Source: Thalassia testudinum
Lineage: Eukaryota; Streptophyta; Magnoliopsida; Alismatales; Hydrocharitaceae
Assembly: GCA_037157565.1 (NCBI GenBank)
Contig: JAZHRO010000019.1
Location: 63,734,501 to 63,798,500, forward strand
DNA: 64,000 nt
Direction of reading: 5' to 3'
The first letter of the stretch is position 1; each line of letters starts with the position of its first letter. The position numbers and the translations under genes are program-made. Of this stretch, positions 1 to 11,012 are shown piece by piece. The notes beneath the pieces are model-generated. The model saw only the letters and a program-made list of their open reading frames with translations. It had not been told where the DNA came from and ran no database searches.

Positions 1-267
1 TCTGGAGGTGTGATTCATCAACCAAAGTCTTGATGTCACAAATTTGTTCGATGACGCCGCAATTAATTCCTTGTTGGGCCTTAAATATATCAATTTTCAG
101 TGTTTGATCTCCAAACTTAAGCTCTATTTGGCCCTCCTCACAGCTGATGTTGGCTCTAGCAGTAGCCAAGAAAGGTCTCCCTAGAATGATTGGTGTATCC
201 CTAGGGTTCTCAGGTGCATCCATATCTAAGACTATAAAGTCCACTGGAAAATAGAAATCCCGCACTC
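1..267 (-). pseudogene. E1 pol: protease C-terminal part (partial at window edge)
   Basis: Reading leftwards on the minus strand this continues the aspartic protease begun in the gag-protease frame, but in a different frame. It encodes the family's conserved tail (LDMDAPEN, then an ILGRPFLATA block), followed by a linker towards reverse transcriptase. The same segment is seen in E8 at about 63820-64000 and in E3 at 16430-16584, which supports the reading. A one-base frame change separates it from the main frame near position 270, so this copy is probably not functional without it. The rest of pol lies beyond the left edge. Confidence 0.8.
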
Positions 268-2652
268 TTACAATAACATCCTCGAGAATCCCTTTGGTGA
301 CTTTATAGACCGATCTGCTAATTGTAATGTCACCTCGGTTGGTTTTAGCTCAGATTCTTCTAGATGGTCAAGTAAGGATGTGGGTATCAGGTTTATGGAT
401 GCACCCAAGTCTAACAATGCTCTATCAAATTGGGTACCACCTATCTTACAGGAAATCAGGGGAGTCCCAGGATCTTTTGCCTTGGGTGGGAGTCTACTAA
501 GGATTACAGAGCTGGCTTGCTCTGACAGAACAATTGGGCTCCCTCCCTTGGTTCGCGGCTTACGCTGGGGTGTACATATATTCTTTAGAAATCGTGCGTA
601 AGCTGGTACGTGGCGGATTGCATCCATCAAGGGGATGTTTATGTGGACCTGCTCAAAGAGCTTGACCAGGTCCTCCTCAGGGACCACGGGTTTGGTGGTC
701 TTCTTTCCCTTGGTCAAGGCCTCGGGAAACGGGATCTTGGTTGGTTCTTCTAGGATAGGTCCAGGTTGTGGATCCGGAACAGCGGTATCTTGGATAACTA
801 TCCTAGGGTCATGGTTATCAGGCTTGGAGTGGTTTGGATAATGCGGGTCTTCAGTTGTTTTACCACTACGTGTTGTTACAGAATTTAATCCGGCCTGATT
901 CTGGTTTGGGTTTGGTAAGAGGGGTGGCTGCTGCTGAAATCCCGCATAAGAAGTTGAGGCTTCCATCTCGTCTGGAGATGGAGTAGGAGGGGCCTGATAA
1001 ATCCATTGAGCGTGGCCTAAATTTGGATTCATAATGCGCTTCTGGGTTGGCACGTTATTTGGGTTAGGAAGAGGTTGGGAAGGGAGTGTGCCTGGCTGGC
1101 GAGAATTTGCCAACTGGGCCAGTTGAGTTTTAACTTCAGTAAGCTCGTCCTTGTGCTGTTTTTGAATAGCCGCATTCGTTTTTTGAATGTCAGCCAGAGT
1201 CTGAAGGATTAGGGACATTTGATCCTGATTTGGCCCTGATGGATAAGTAGGGTTGGGCCGAGGCTGAGGCGGCTGGTAATGACGAGGGGGCTGTGGGCGG
1301 GAATGAAAAGGTGGTCTTTGAGTTTGGGAATTTCCTGCCCACTGAAAATTGGGATGGTTTCGCCATCCAGGGTTGTAAGTGTTGGAGAATGGGTCGTTCT
1401 GGATGGCGTTGAGGTCCTCGCAGGTCTGAGGAACCTCCTGAGAGTCAGGGAAAGGAGGAATGGAGTTCCCCCGGCTGGTGTAGAAAGGATCGGATGATCC
1501 TCCGATCCAAGAATCAGATGGGGATGGATATGGATCCATCCCAGGGGAAGGTCGGTGGAGGATGTTTTGCACAGTTTCCTGTGTGGAGGGAGGTTGTGCA
1601 AAGGAGTTACGCGCGGAGGTGGCTTGCTGCAAGTGCTGAGTCAGCTCATCCACCTTCTTTTCAATGATTGAGACCTTGTCCAATCGACTGGCCATTAATT
1701 CCAGGTCGACTGATGCGGACAGGCCCTGCGTCTCATGTGCTCCCTTAAGATTCGTCGCTGCGCGGGTATTCGTCCTGTCGAATAATCCCATGGAGTCATT
1801 ATTGATGGAGTTCTCGCACATATTTTCGAGAATTTCCCATACGGTGTCTTCATGTTGACCCATGATGTTTCCTCCGTAAGTTGCATTGACGAAAAGGCGG
1901 ATGTCCTCACGGAGTCCCTGGTAAAAAGATTGGACTTGTTCCCATTTAGGAACTCCGTGATGGGGGCACTTTCTCATGAGATCCTGAAAGCGATCCCATG
2001 CCTCATGGAGAGGTTCTCCTGATTGTTGAGTGAAGTGTGTAATCTGATGGCGCAAGGCGTTGGTCCGACCAACGGGAAAAAACTTTTTCAAAAATTCGGA
2101 TTGAAGTTCTTCCCAAGTGTTGATCGGCTGGGTCTGAGTTTGATACCAATGGGCAGCCTTGTCCATAAGAGAAAAGGAGAACATCTTCATGAGAAGAATA
2201 TCCCGATTTTGCGCATCTGATCCAAAAGTGTGGGCCAGATGCTTTAGCTGTTTGATGTGCTGGAAGGGATCTTCAGAATTAAGCCCATGGAATTTAGGTA
2301 TAGCATGAATCATGTTGGGCTTTAATTCGGAATCAGGTCCTCCAGTCGGGATTCTGACTCGAGGCTCAATGGCCACCGCAGCAGGATTGTAGTGGTCCCG
2401 CATCATAGGACGCTGTGGTGGGTGCACGAAGTTTTGGAAGAGGTCATTGAGTCGCTGGAGCTGGTGTTCCAGATTATTTTCTTCCTCAACTGGCTGAGCC
2501 ATGATGGGGGAAGAAGAACTTGGTTCTGAATCAGAAGAGAGAATAATGTGAGGGTGTTGCTGCACAAACACGGGCGTCGAGGCTTGGCCTTGACGAGAGC
2601 GAATTTCTAAAGGAGGTCTTAAGGGTGGTCTTAGGGACCTCCTTCCGTACAT
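268..2652 (-). CDS. gag-pro: E1 gag-protease polyprotein (Athila/Tat-like Ty3/gypsy)
   Basis: A 794-residue uninterrupted frame encoding the structural Gag protein fused to the start of the aspartic protease. Residues 1-60 are basic, then Ser/Pro/Gln-rich. Residues about 115-260 form the retrotransposon Gag core (DKAAHWY near 164, then FLKKFFPVGRT and the HHGVPKW block). Residues 340-640 are a long Pro/Gln-rich region, with no CCHC zinc knuckle that I can see. The protease active-site motif DLGAS sits near residue 748. The frame then ends in an out-of-frame tail just past QLADRS, because of a one-base frame change at about 270-280. The start at 2652 is supported by E2, where the same N-terminus begins at 7249. 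The length and intactness are striking beside the broken copies elsewhere in the window, so E1 is the youngest gag here. In the family, Gag assembles the cytoplasmic particle in which reverse transcription occurs. Confidence 0.9.
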   Translation of the reverse strand: MYGRRSLRPPLRPPLEIRSRQGQASTPVFVQQHPHIILSSDSEPSSSSPIMAQPVEEENNLEHQLQRLNDLFQNFVHPPQRPMMRDHYNPAAVAIEPRVRIPTGGPDSELKPNMIHAIPKFHGLNSEDPFQHIKQLKHLAHTFGSDAQNRDILLMKMFSFSLMDKAAHWYQTQTQPINTWEELQSEFLKKFFPVGRTNALRHQITHFTQQSGEPLHEAWDRFQDLMRKCPHHGVPKWEQVQSFYQGLREDIRLFVNATYGGNIMGQHEDTVWEILENMCENSINNDSMGLFDRTNTRAATNLKGAHETQGLSASVDLELMASRLDKVSIIEKKVDELTQHLQQATSARNSFAQPPSTQETVQNILHRPSPGMDPYPSPSDSWIGGSSDPFYTSRGNSIPPFPDSQEVPQTCEDLNAIQNDPFSNTYNPGWRNHPNFQWAGNSQTQRPPFHSRPQPPRHYQPPQPRPNPTYPSGPNQDQMSLILQTLADIQKTNAAIQKQHKDELTEVKTQLAQLANSRQPGTLPSQPLPNPNNVPTQKRIMNPNLGHAQWIYQAPPTPSPDEMEASTSYAGFQQQPPLLPNPNQNQAGLNSVTTRSGKTTEDPHYPNHSKPDNHDPRIVIQDTAVPDPQPGPILEEPTKIPFPEALTKGKKTTKPVVPEEDLVKLFEQVHINIPLMDAIRHVPAYARFLKNICTPQRKPRTKGGSPIVLSEQASSVILSRLPPKAKDPGTPLISCKIGGTQFDRALLDLGASINLIPTSLLDHLEESELKPTEVTLQLADRSIKSPKGFSRMLL

Positions 2653-3560
2653 GCACTGTTGGAAGAGGTAAGTTTAGAAGGTGCTGGACCCAATCAAGAC
2701 ACCCAAAAATGTGTTGGGTGACTATAGAGGTGCGGGGCAGATGGACCCCTTGATCAGAAAGATCGTCCACCTGAGAATTACCTGGGCAGCCAGAGAGGGA
2801 GAGTCCCGCGAAGACCCCTACACGGTAGAGCGTCCCCACGGGTTACAGGGTTTCCCCCACCCGACCTCTCTTGTCACTGCGGTTCCAGGTAGACCAGAAT
2901 GGGGATCTTGACCTCTTAAGTCTACTAATTTTAAGATCAGGGTGCTTAAGGTTTCACTTGAACTTTAGGTGTTTTTGTGAACAAAGTGGCCTAGTTTGAA
3001 GGTTGGTTGACCCCAGGGGTTAACTTCACCTAGTGGTTTCCTTGAGAAGTTAGGCCTTGTTTTAGGGTTCAAGTGTTTAGAGAGAGCCAATTGTTTAGGA
3101 TTTTTCTTGTTAATTATTTTCAATCAATGGCTTGGGCACACCTCTTTTGGATTTCCTCAATTCTTGATTAAGGGGTGTGTCTCTACTGAAATCCTAATGT
3201 TTGACCTTATGTTGGCTCTACTTGGTCCATTTAACTCTTTGTTGGGCAATTAGGGCTCAAGCAAGAATGTGTTAGCCCTTAAATACCCTTAATAGTGTGC
3301 AGGAGTGATGAGTTGAAAACATGCAACTCTTTATGGTTACTAAGTATGGAAGGCAGGTTAGCCCTATATTGCTTGTTCTTTTCTTTTCTTCCTCTTTAGA
3401 GTTTAGGGGTTAATAGCGAGAGGAAAAAATTTACCTGTCTTCGGAGTGGTTGTCGTGTGGTTGCTTGTCTTCTTGAGTTCCTGTAGCCGCACAAAAGAGA
3501 GGAGATTATCAGAAATTAAAAAAAAGAAACAGGAATGTTTACCTCTAGAATAGCCGTTGC
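2653..3560 (-). other. E1 untranslated leader
   Basis: About 0.9 kb between the PBS and the gag start. It has no long frame that could be shown to be real. The gag-proximal part (about 2690-2930) is nearly identical to E2 at 7290-7530, so it is a conserved leader of the family. The remainder is AT-rich. Confidence 0.7.
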
Positions 3561-3578
3561 TCCCCGGCAACGGCGCCA
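3561..3578 (-). other. E1 primer-binding site (tRNA-Asp)
   Basis: On the minus strand the site reads TGGCGCCGTTGCCGGGGA, the complement of the 18 3'-terminal nucleotides (with CCA) of plant tRNA-Asp as I remember it. Five bases separate it from the LTR end. It lies in a hairpin whose arms are CCGTTGC and GCAACGG. Confidence 0.93.
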
Positions 3579-3583
3579 AATAA

Positions 3584-6263
3584 TGAAACGGTGGCTTCGA
3601 GAGATAACCGGGTTTTATTGTTATAGCGTTGTAGTATAGCCAGTTATTGCCAACATTTCAAATATAATTTTTTTTTACTCGGAAAATAAAAGAGTTCCCG
3701 AGGTCGAACTCAGGGAGCAAGTTGTATTCTAGAGATATACATGTTTCTTTTACAAAAATAAAGAAAGAGAGAGGGAAAGAATTTGTTGTCTTCTTTTCTC
3801 TTTGTTTTCTCCTCGTCTCAGATCTTCTTCTTCTTTGTCTGCAGAGTGATGTCTTTCTTCTGCAATGGTGATGCTCTTCTTCTTCTTCCAGCTGTTCCGT
3901 GTTCCTCCTTTTTCTTCTGTCTTTCTTCAGATCTTCTTCTTTCTTCTTTTCTTTTTCAGTCAGGACGTCGCCCCTCCTTCTTTCTTCTTTTCCCTTCAGG
4001 ACGTCGTCTGATTTCCAAATCAGACAACTTAAACTGCCTGTTGCTACAGTGTCTCCCTCAGCTTCCTTCTTCTTCCGCGGTTCTTCTTCTTCACCTGTGC
4101 CTGCACACTTCAGAGCTTACGTCAGAGAACAAAACCTACTCTACCCTCTCCCCCCGCGTCTCTCTCTCTCTGAAACCACTCTTGGGAAAGCTCTCCCAGA
4201 GCTGCCGGGTAATCGGGTTCGGGTCACGCCCGGGTCCAGGCCCACCGGCGTGCGTGGTGGGCGAGGAGTGCAGGTCAGTCTAAGTCGGGTCGGGTCAGGT
4301 CCGCGGGGCGTGAGCGCGGACGAGACCGGGTAACCGGGCGGGTGAAAGGGGACCTCACCCCGTGTGCTGAGGCAGTAAGGCTAGTGCACAAAATCAATTT
4401 AAACAGTGGAAAGGTTGTGAGGCTTACCGATGTGGGACTAAACGTAGACCTTTCCTCGCGTGCGCCTGCTGGGAGACCGCGGCCTGTCTTCTGCAGCTGC
4501 GGCTTCGATTTGCGTAGGTTGCTGGCTGGCTGCCTTCGCAAGACTCCCCGTACTCCGCAGCAGCTGGAGACCTGGAGTCCTCAAGCCTGGAGCGCGGGAG
4601 AAGCTGCTTCAATGTGCGTTAATGGCGGTCGAACCTCAAAACCTGTCGAACACGAATATGGCCTCTCGGCCTGATCAAACCACTGGGGAACCTTCGCCGT
4701 GGCACGGCGAAGGTGAGGAGCTGCGCGGCAGGCCGCAAGGTGGTGTCTGGCGGCATCCCTAGGTTGGACTGCAACCGGAGGAATGGGTTTGTTCGGGGGA
4801 GCGTTACGGAGGTGTGGAGTGGCAGTGGAGGGGTGGGGGGTGCTCAGTGTGATGAGGCGGAGGTTCGGTGAGGGTCAGCGAGGTGTGTGAGGCTGTGGAG
4901 CGATGGGAACATCTCGCCGGAGGGTGGCCGGAGTCGAAGGGGGTGACGATGGTCAGGGTCGGTCGAGGGCTTAATTGAACAAATTGAAACCGGGGAAAGA
5001 AAGAGGAGAAGAAGGGAAGTAGTTCTAACTTACTTGCAGGGACGAAGGGGGAGCAGTAGGGCGACAGTCGTATCAACTGTCGCCGGAGAAGAAGATGCTC
5101 AGGGAAGGAGGCGGCGGCGAGCAGAGAGCCGGAGAGGCGCCAGCTGGGTACGGCGTGGCGCGGGAAGAGCAGGGGAGAAAGTCTCTGCTGCTGGTATTGC
5201 GGCAGAGCGAAGAGGAGGAGGGGGAGGAACCGCCGGAGCTGGTGAGCGTCTGCCGGAGAGAGAAGAGAGGAAAGTTGGGGATTTTCTCCGTCAGATCCGA
5301 GCTGCCCCGGCCTGTGGAGCAACGGGGGGTATTTATAGGGATCAAAACAGGGAGGGAGGCGGAGGGAGACGACGTGTCTCCCTCGCCAGAGGATGGCCAG
5401 AGACGAAAACCCATACCGTCCGTGCGTTCGCACGGCCGGTATGGTGGGCTACAGCGACCAGGGGGGTGTCCCTGCGACGGCTGACAACGCAGGGCACCCC
5501 TGGTTTACTTGCCAGGCTTTCCCCCTCACCCTGCGCGGCGCCATGCTCCGCGCAAGGTCGCCGGAGCATGGTGCTGGCCGGTTTTGCAGGGGGGACCTGA
5601 ATGCAAAGAACGAAGGAGAGTTAGGGGCCAAAATGCGACGGTTCAAAAGTTGAGGGCCAAAAAGTAAATATATGAGGACCAAAGTGTAAAGTCGGTCAAG
5701 GAGGTTTCTTCTTAGGCTCAAGTTTTTATACATGATTAATTAGGACCTAAGGAATCTGATGGTGAATTTTATTTCTATATTAAACCTTTTTTGACCGGTC
5801 AATTTATGCGAAAACCCAGATTAAGTTATTAATTGGGCATGGTTCTCAATGTAGGTCAACATGGGTTCTGAAGGCCAAATTGAAGGTTCTAAACCCTAGA
5901 GATTATTTTTCTATGAATTTTAGAGGGTTTATTCTATTTTTACTTTGCCTCGAACCTCGTGAATTGAAGTGGGTTGTTTTAGGGTTACAGATTATCATTT
6001 AGTTCCTTGGAATTGCTGTAGCCCTTGCTAGATCATCTCATCCCACTTTTATTCTTATTAAGTTGCTTTGACCTATGTTTGGACCCTGAATTACCCTGTA
6101 TGCAGATTATACTGGTAAAATTGCATTTTTACCCCTTATGACTTGTTTTCTCCTTAAACTCAGAATTCTCTGAGTTAAGCCTTTCCTTGAGTTATGTAGG
6201 AGCTTTTATCCTTTGTATTGGGTCAAAATGAGCTAGTTATGGCTCATGATGAGGTTCTCATCA
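3584..6263 (-). repeat. E1 5' LTR (family A)
   Basis: A 2680-bp LTR that starts (minus strand) TGATGAGAACCTCATCA at 6263 and ends in TTTCA at 3584, just before the PBS. It contains a TATA box (5331-5338), about 930 bp from its start. A pyrimidine-rich tract on the plus strand (about 3780-4130) is GAA-rich in the transcript. It also has a GTCTGATTT/AAATCAGAC inverted repeat near 4010-4030, the conserved block TTCGACCTCGG (3698-3719) and the U5 motif CTATACTACAACG (3627-3639, minus). The boundary at 6263/6264 is exact, because gag coding sequence of E2 begins immediately. The partner 3' LTR and the target duplication lie outside the window to the left. Confidence 0.92.
5331..5338 (-). promoter_or_regulatory. 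TATA box of E1 LTR
   Basis: CTATAAAT on the minus strand, 928 bp from the LTR start. The equivalent site in the other family-A LTRs is 927-936 bp from the start. Transcription would begin about 25-30 bp lower in coordinate. Confidence 0.7.
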
Positions 6264-7249
6264 GAAACCTTGTCCAACCGACTGGCCATCAGTACCAAGT
6301 CGACGGAAGTGGACAAGTCTTGCATCTCATGTACCCCTCTCAGATTCGTCGATGCGTGGGCATTCGTCCTGTCGAATAAGCCCATGGAGTCATTATTTCT
6401 GGAGTTCTCGCACATGTTTTCGAGAATCTCCCACACCGTATCCTCATGTTGACCCATGATGTTTCCTCCTCACGTTGCATTGACGAATAATCGAATGTCT
6501 TCACGGAGTCCCTGGTAAAAAGACTGGACTTGTTCCTATTTAGGAACTCCGTGATGGGGGCACTTTTGCATGAGATTTAAGAATCGGTCCCATGCTTCAT
6601 GAAGAGGTTCTCCCGGTTGTTGAGTGAAATGAGTGATCTGGTGGCGCAAGGCATTCGTCCAGCCAACGGGGAAGAATTTTTTCAAAAATTCAGATTAAAG
6701 TTCCTCCCATGTGTTGATCGGATGGGTCTGAGTTTGATACCAATGGGTGGCCTTGTCCAGAAGGGAGAAAGAAAACATTTTCATGAGTAGGATATCCCGA
6801 TTTTGTGGATCTGACCCGAAGGTCTGGGCCAGATGCTTGAGTTGTTTAATGTGTTGGAATGGATCCTCGGAGTTAAGCCCATGAAACTTTGGTATGGCAT
6901 GAATCATGTTGGGCTTCAGTTCAGAATCAGGACCTCCAATTGGGATTTGGACTCGAGGTTCGATCGCCACCGCAGCAGGATTATAGTGATCTCGCATCAT
7001 TGGTTGCTGCGGTGGGTTTACAAAGTTTTGAAAGAGATCATTCAGGCATTGAAGTTGGTGCTCAAGGTTGTTCTCCTCTTTAATAGGTTATGACATGATG
7101 GGAGAAGAAGGAGAACTTGGTTTTGAATCAGATGAATGATTTATGTGGTGGGGTTGCTACACAAACAAGGGCGTCAAGGCTTGGCCTCGACGAGAATGAA
7201 TTTCTAAAGGAGGTCTTAAGGATGGTCTTAAGGACCTCTTACCGAACAT
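6264..7249 (-). pseudogene. gag: E2 gag N-terminal half, interrupted by E1
   Basis: Homologous to the N-terminal part of the E1 Gag: the same start (cat at 7247-7249), the block ending MMRDHYNP, the DILLMKMFSFSLLDKATHWY core and the GQHEDTVWEILENMCEN stretch. Premature stops and a frame change break it, for example where E1 keeps an open frame through the Ser/Pro-rich N-terminus. It is cut at 6264 by the E1 LTR, and the remainder of E2 must lie beyond the left end of E1, outside the window. This shows that E1 inserted into an existing relative. Confidence 0.88.
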
Positions 7250-8186
7250 GCACCGAAGGATGTGATGAGATTAGAAGGTGCTGGACCCAATCGAGACACC
7301 CAAAAATTGTTGGGTGACTATAGAGGTTCGAGGCGGATGATACCTCTTAGTCAGAAAGGTCGTCCACTTGAGAAGTACCTGGGCAACCAGAGAGGGAGAG
7401 TCCCGCAAAGACCCCTACACGGTAGAGCATCCCCACGAGCTACAGGGTTTCCCCCACCCGACCTCTCTTGTCACTGCGGTTCCAAGTAGACCAGAATGAG
7501 GACCTTGACCTCTTAAGTCTACCTTTTTTACTTTAAGATCAAGGTGCTTAAGGTTCCACTTGAACTTTTAGGTTTTTTGAGTGAAAAAGTGACCTAATTT
7601 TAAGGTTGGTTGACCCAAAGGATCAATTCACCTCTTGTTCCTTGAGAGCTTTTGGGTCCTTTCTTTTAGGGTTCAAATGGATTTACAAGCCTGATTTGCT
7701 TAGGGTTTCTCTTGTATAGATCTTTTCAAACAAGGTTTAGGCACACCTCTTTTTGGAAAAGCTTTTTTCTTTGTTTAAGAGAAGATGTGTCTCTAAAAAC
7801 CTTAGCTTTGCAATCCTTAAGTTGGCTCTAGTTGGTCCAATTTAGTTGCCTCAAAATTTGGTATCTAGGGCTCAATCAAGAAAGTTTTAGCCCTAGTTAC
7901 CTTAGTTGGATGAGTAGTTAAAGATGTGTTGAAATGAAAATCATGCAACTTTGATGAATTACGAAGTATAAAACAGGTAGGCCTAAATTGATTCTTCTTT
8001 TGTTCCTTTTCAGACTTCAAGGGGGTTAAGAGAGAGGGCTAATGAAAATTACCTGTTCCTTGGTGTGTCTGTTGTGTAGCTGTTCTTCTTTTCTTTGCTT
8101 TCCCTGAGACAAGCACAATAAAAGAGAGGAATTAGGTCAATATTGGATCAGAAGTTTTGATCAAAAGCTTTAGAAGTGCCCGTTGC
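7250..8186 (-). other. E2 untranslated leader
   Basis: The same leader as in E1, with matching blocks at 7290-7530. It has no supported gene. Confidence 0.65.
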
Positions 8187-8204
8187 TCCCCGGCAACGGC
8201 GCCA
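8187..8204 (-). other. E2 primer-binding site (tRNA-Asp)
   Basis: An 18-nt site identical to that of E1, three bases from the LTR end, embedded in the same CCGTTGC/GCAACGG hairpin. Confidence 0.93.
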
Positions 8205-8207
8205 AAA

Positions 8208-11001
8208 TGTTGGCGCGGTTAGATCGTGTTTTAACAAATATTGCATTGTAATATAGACGAAATTTCCGCGAAAACAAATAAAGATTTATAACTTGAAAAT
8301 CAGAGTATCCAAGGTCGAACACAGGGAGCAATCTAAGTATTCCAAAACTTGAGAAGACAACTTCTTAAATGAGGAGAAATGACTAGTTCAATGAGAGTGA
8401 TATAGAAAGAAATTTCTCAAGGGAAAAAAAAAATGGACGTCCGATACAATATCAGACGTCTTAAAGTAGCTCCTTTTCTTCTCTTCCCTTGCTGCTTCTG
8501 TTCCTCTCCTTTATTTCTTTTCTTCTTGATTTGCGACCAAGGTCTGGCTTTCCTCTTCTTAAGTGGTCTTCTCTTTCTTCTTCCTTTTCTTTTCCTTTGC
8601 TTGATTCTTTGTCTGCCCCTTGTCTTATTCTTCTTCCTTCTTCAGTTCTGTTCCCTTTGGCTTCGCTTCTTCTTCTCTGCCTTGGCTGTTCTTTTTCCTC
8701 TGCAGAGCCTCCTTCCTTCTTCTTTCCCTTCCTTGGTTCTGTTTTGGCCTCGCTTCTTCTTTTCTGCCTTGCCTTTCTTTTTCCTCTGCAGATCCTCCTT
8801 CCTTCTTCTTTCCCTTCGCTTGCAGCGGCTAAGTCCCTGCTTCCTGCACACAAGCACACAGCAAAACCTACTTCCCTACCCTTCCAGCGCATCTCTCTCT
8901 CTGTATATCACTCTCCAGTACGCTCTCCCAAAGCCGGGTAAACGGGTCGGGTCGCGCGCCTGGGTCCAGGCGCACCGGCGTGGTTGTGGTGCGCGAGGAG
9001 TGCTCAAGATAGTGACGGGTTAGGTCGCACCAAGTCCGCATGGTGAACTCACGGACGAGGCACAGGGTTAGGTGAGACCTTACCCCAAGTGTAACTGGAG
9101 GCAACGAGACAATAACACAAAAACAATATAAAGGATACACGCACTTTGCGACTTACCGAGGTGTGACTAATGCCCACCGCTCTCTCTCGCGCACCCGCAG
9201 CAGACCGTGCCTTCAATTTCCACAACTGCAGGCGTTGCAGCATCACTTGCTGGGTCGACTGTCTTCGCAAGACCTTCCCAAGTTTTCAGCACCTGGAATC
9301 CTGCAGTCCTGCGACTTGGAGCAAGCGTGGAGCTTCCTTGAGTCACTGCTAATGGCGGCCAGAGCTTGAAATCTACCTGACACAACAAAGGCCTTGCGGC
9401 CCAATCAGATCACAGGGGGACCTTCATTGTGTCACAGCGAAGGTGAGGCACTAGGTGGCAGGCCGCGGGGTGGCCTAGGTGTGCGTGCCTAGGTCGCTCT
9501 GTGGCCGGAAGGATGGGTGTGATCGGGGGGCTGTTGTGGCGATGTAGAGGGACTGTGGATGAGTGGAGGGCACTCGGTGAGGTGAGGCGGAGGTTATGCG
9601 ATGGTTGGTGAGACGTGTGGGGCTGCGGAGCGACGGGAGCGTCTCGCTGGAGGGTGGCCGGAGATGAGGAAGGTGGCGGTGGACAGGGACAGTCGAGGGG
9701 TGGTTGTGTGAAATAAAGTGAGGGAAATGAAAGAGTGGAAGATGGGGAACTTATCTGGACTGTTGGGAGTGAAAGGGGGCAGCAGAGTCAAACGGCTCGT
9801 TTGTGCCATCGTCAGAGAATACAACCCTGAGGGAGATAACGGCGACAAGGAGGAGGTTAGGGAGGCGTGCGCTTAGTGCGGCGCGACGTTGGAAGATGAG
9901 GCGGAGTGGACTCTACTGCTGGTATGGCAGCAGAGCGATGAGAGGGAGGAGAGGTAATCGCCGGAGCTTGCAGGCTTCTTGGCCGAAGAGAGGAGAGATG
10001 AAATTTGGAGGATTCTACGGCCAAAACAAGTCTGAAAGATTCACAGAGGGTCGGAGGTCCTTTTATAGGTGCTGGCCGAGCTTCTGGTGCATGGAGGGCA
10101 AGCCTTTAGCCACCGTCATCTCGCCAGAGAAGGAAGGTGGTTGGGATCCAAATCTTTCGTGCATTCGCACAAGAGATTGGACAGGAATCAGATATTGTGA
10201 TCGGGCTTAGATGGAAGTGGATTCCTCAGAGAATCTCCCTTCCAATTCTGGGAGGAGATCTCTGAGGGATCAGGGAGTATCCCCCTGCCTTCCTCGCCGA
10301 AGAAGGATTCTTCCCCACTAATGGTAGAAGGACCTGATTGTAAGATTGGCAAGAAAGCTAGGGGGGTTTATGTGATGGTTTTTAAAAGATAGGGACCAAA
10401 ATGTGATTGGGTGTACTAAATTGCAAAGTAGGTCAAGATGACCTCCCCTTAGGTCCAAATTTTGGTAAAAACCTAATTTGGACCTAAGGAATCCAATGGT
10501 GAAGTTGGATTTTAGATTTGACCACATTTGACTGGACATTTTATGTAAAAAACTAAATTAAGTCAATTGATGAGCTAGGACCCTAATCTAGGTCAAGCTA
10601 GGTTCCCAAGGCCAAATTGAATGTTATACACCCTAGGGGATATTTTTCCATGAATTTTACAGGGTTTACTTGATTTTTATCCTAACCGAAACATTGTTAA
10701 ATTAAGCGAGTCAATTTTAGGGTTACCAGATGTCATTTAATTCCTGGTTCGCACATAAACCCATTTCTGATTGAATCAACCCACTTTTTATCTTAGTCAA
10801 ACCATTTGACCTATGTTTTGTCTCTGAGAAATCCCGTTTATGTACTGTAATGGTAAAATTATAGTTTTACCCTTTATTTCATGTTTTCTTCTTAAAACAC
10901 TTATTCCTTCAATTGAGCCCTCTTCCAGGTTATGTAGGAGCTTTCATTCTCTTTATTAGGTCAAAATGAGCTAGTTATGGCTCATGATGAGGCTCTCATC
11001 A
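8208..11001 (-). repeat. E2 5' LTR (family A)
   Basis: A 2794-bp LTR that begins (minus strand) TGATGAGAGCCTCATCA at 11001 and ends CCAACA at 8208. TATA is at 10060-10069, 936 bp from the start. The GAA-rich transcript tract is about 8470-8830. The inverted repeat GACGTCCGATA/TATCAGACGTC is at 8438-8461, the conserved TTCGACCT block at 8309-8330 and a U5 motif with two mismatches at 8244-8256. Only one LTR of E2 is inside the window, so its target duplication cannot be checked. Confidence 0.9.
10060..10069 (-). promoter_or_regulatory. TATA box of E2 LTR
   Basis: CCTATAAAAG on the minus strand at the conserved distance of about 930 bp from the LTR start. Confidence 0.7.
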
Positions 11002-11012
11002 CTTTCCCAACG

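Noticed and set aside
3783..4333. Overlapping frames rich in Ser/Phe/Leu
   Set aside because: Translations of the pyrimidine-rich strand of the GAA tract. Similar frames appear at each such tract (8433-9023, 23378-23677, 33967-34294, 56610-57148) only because stop codons are rare in CTT-rich DNA.
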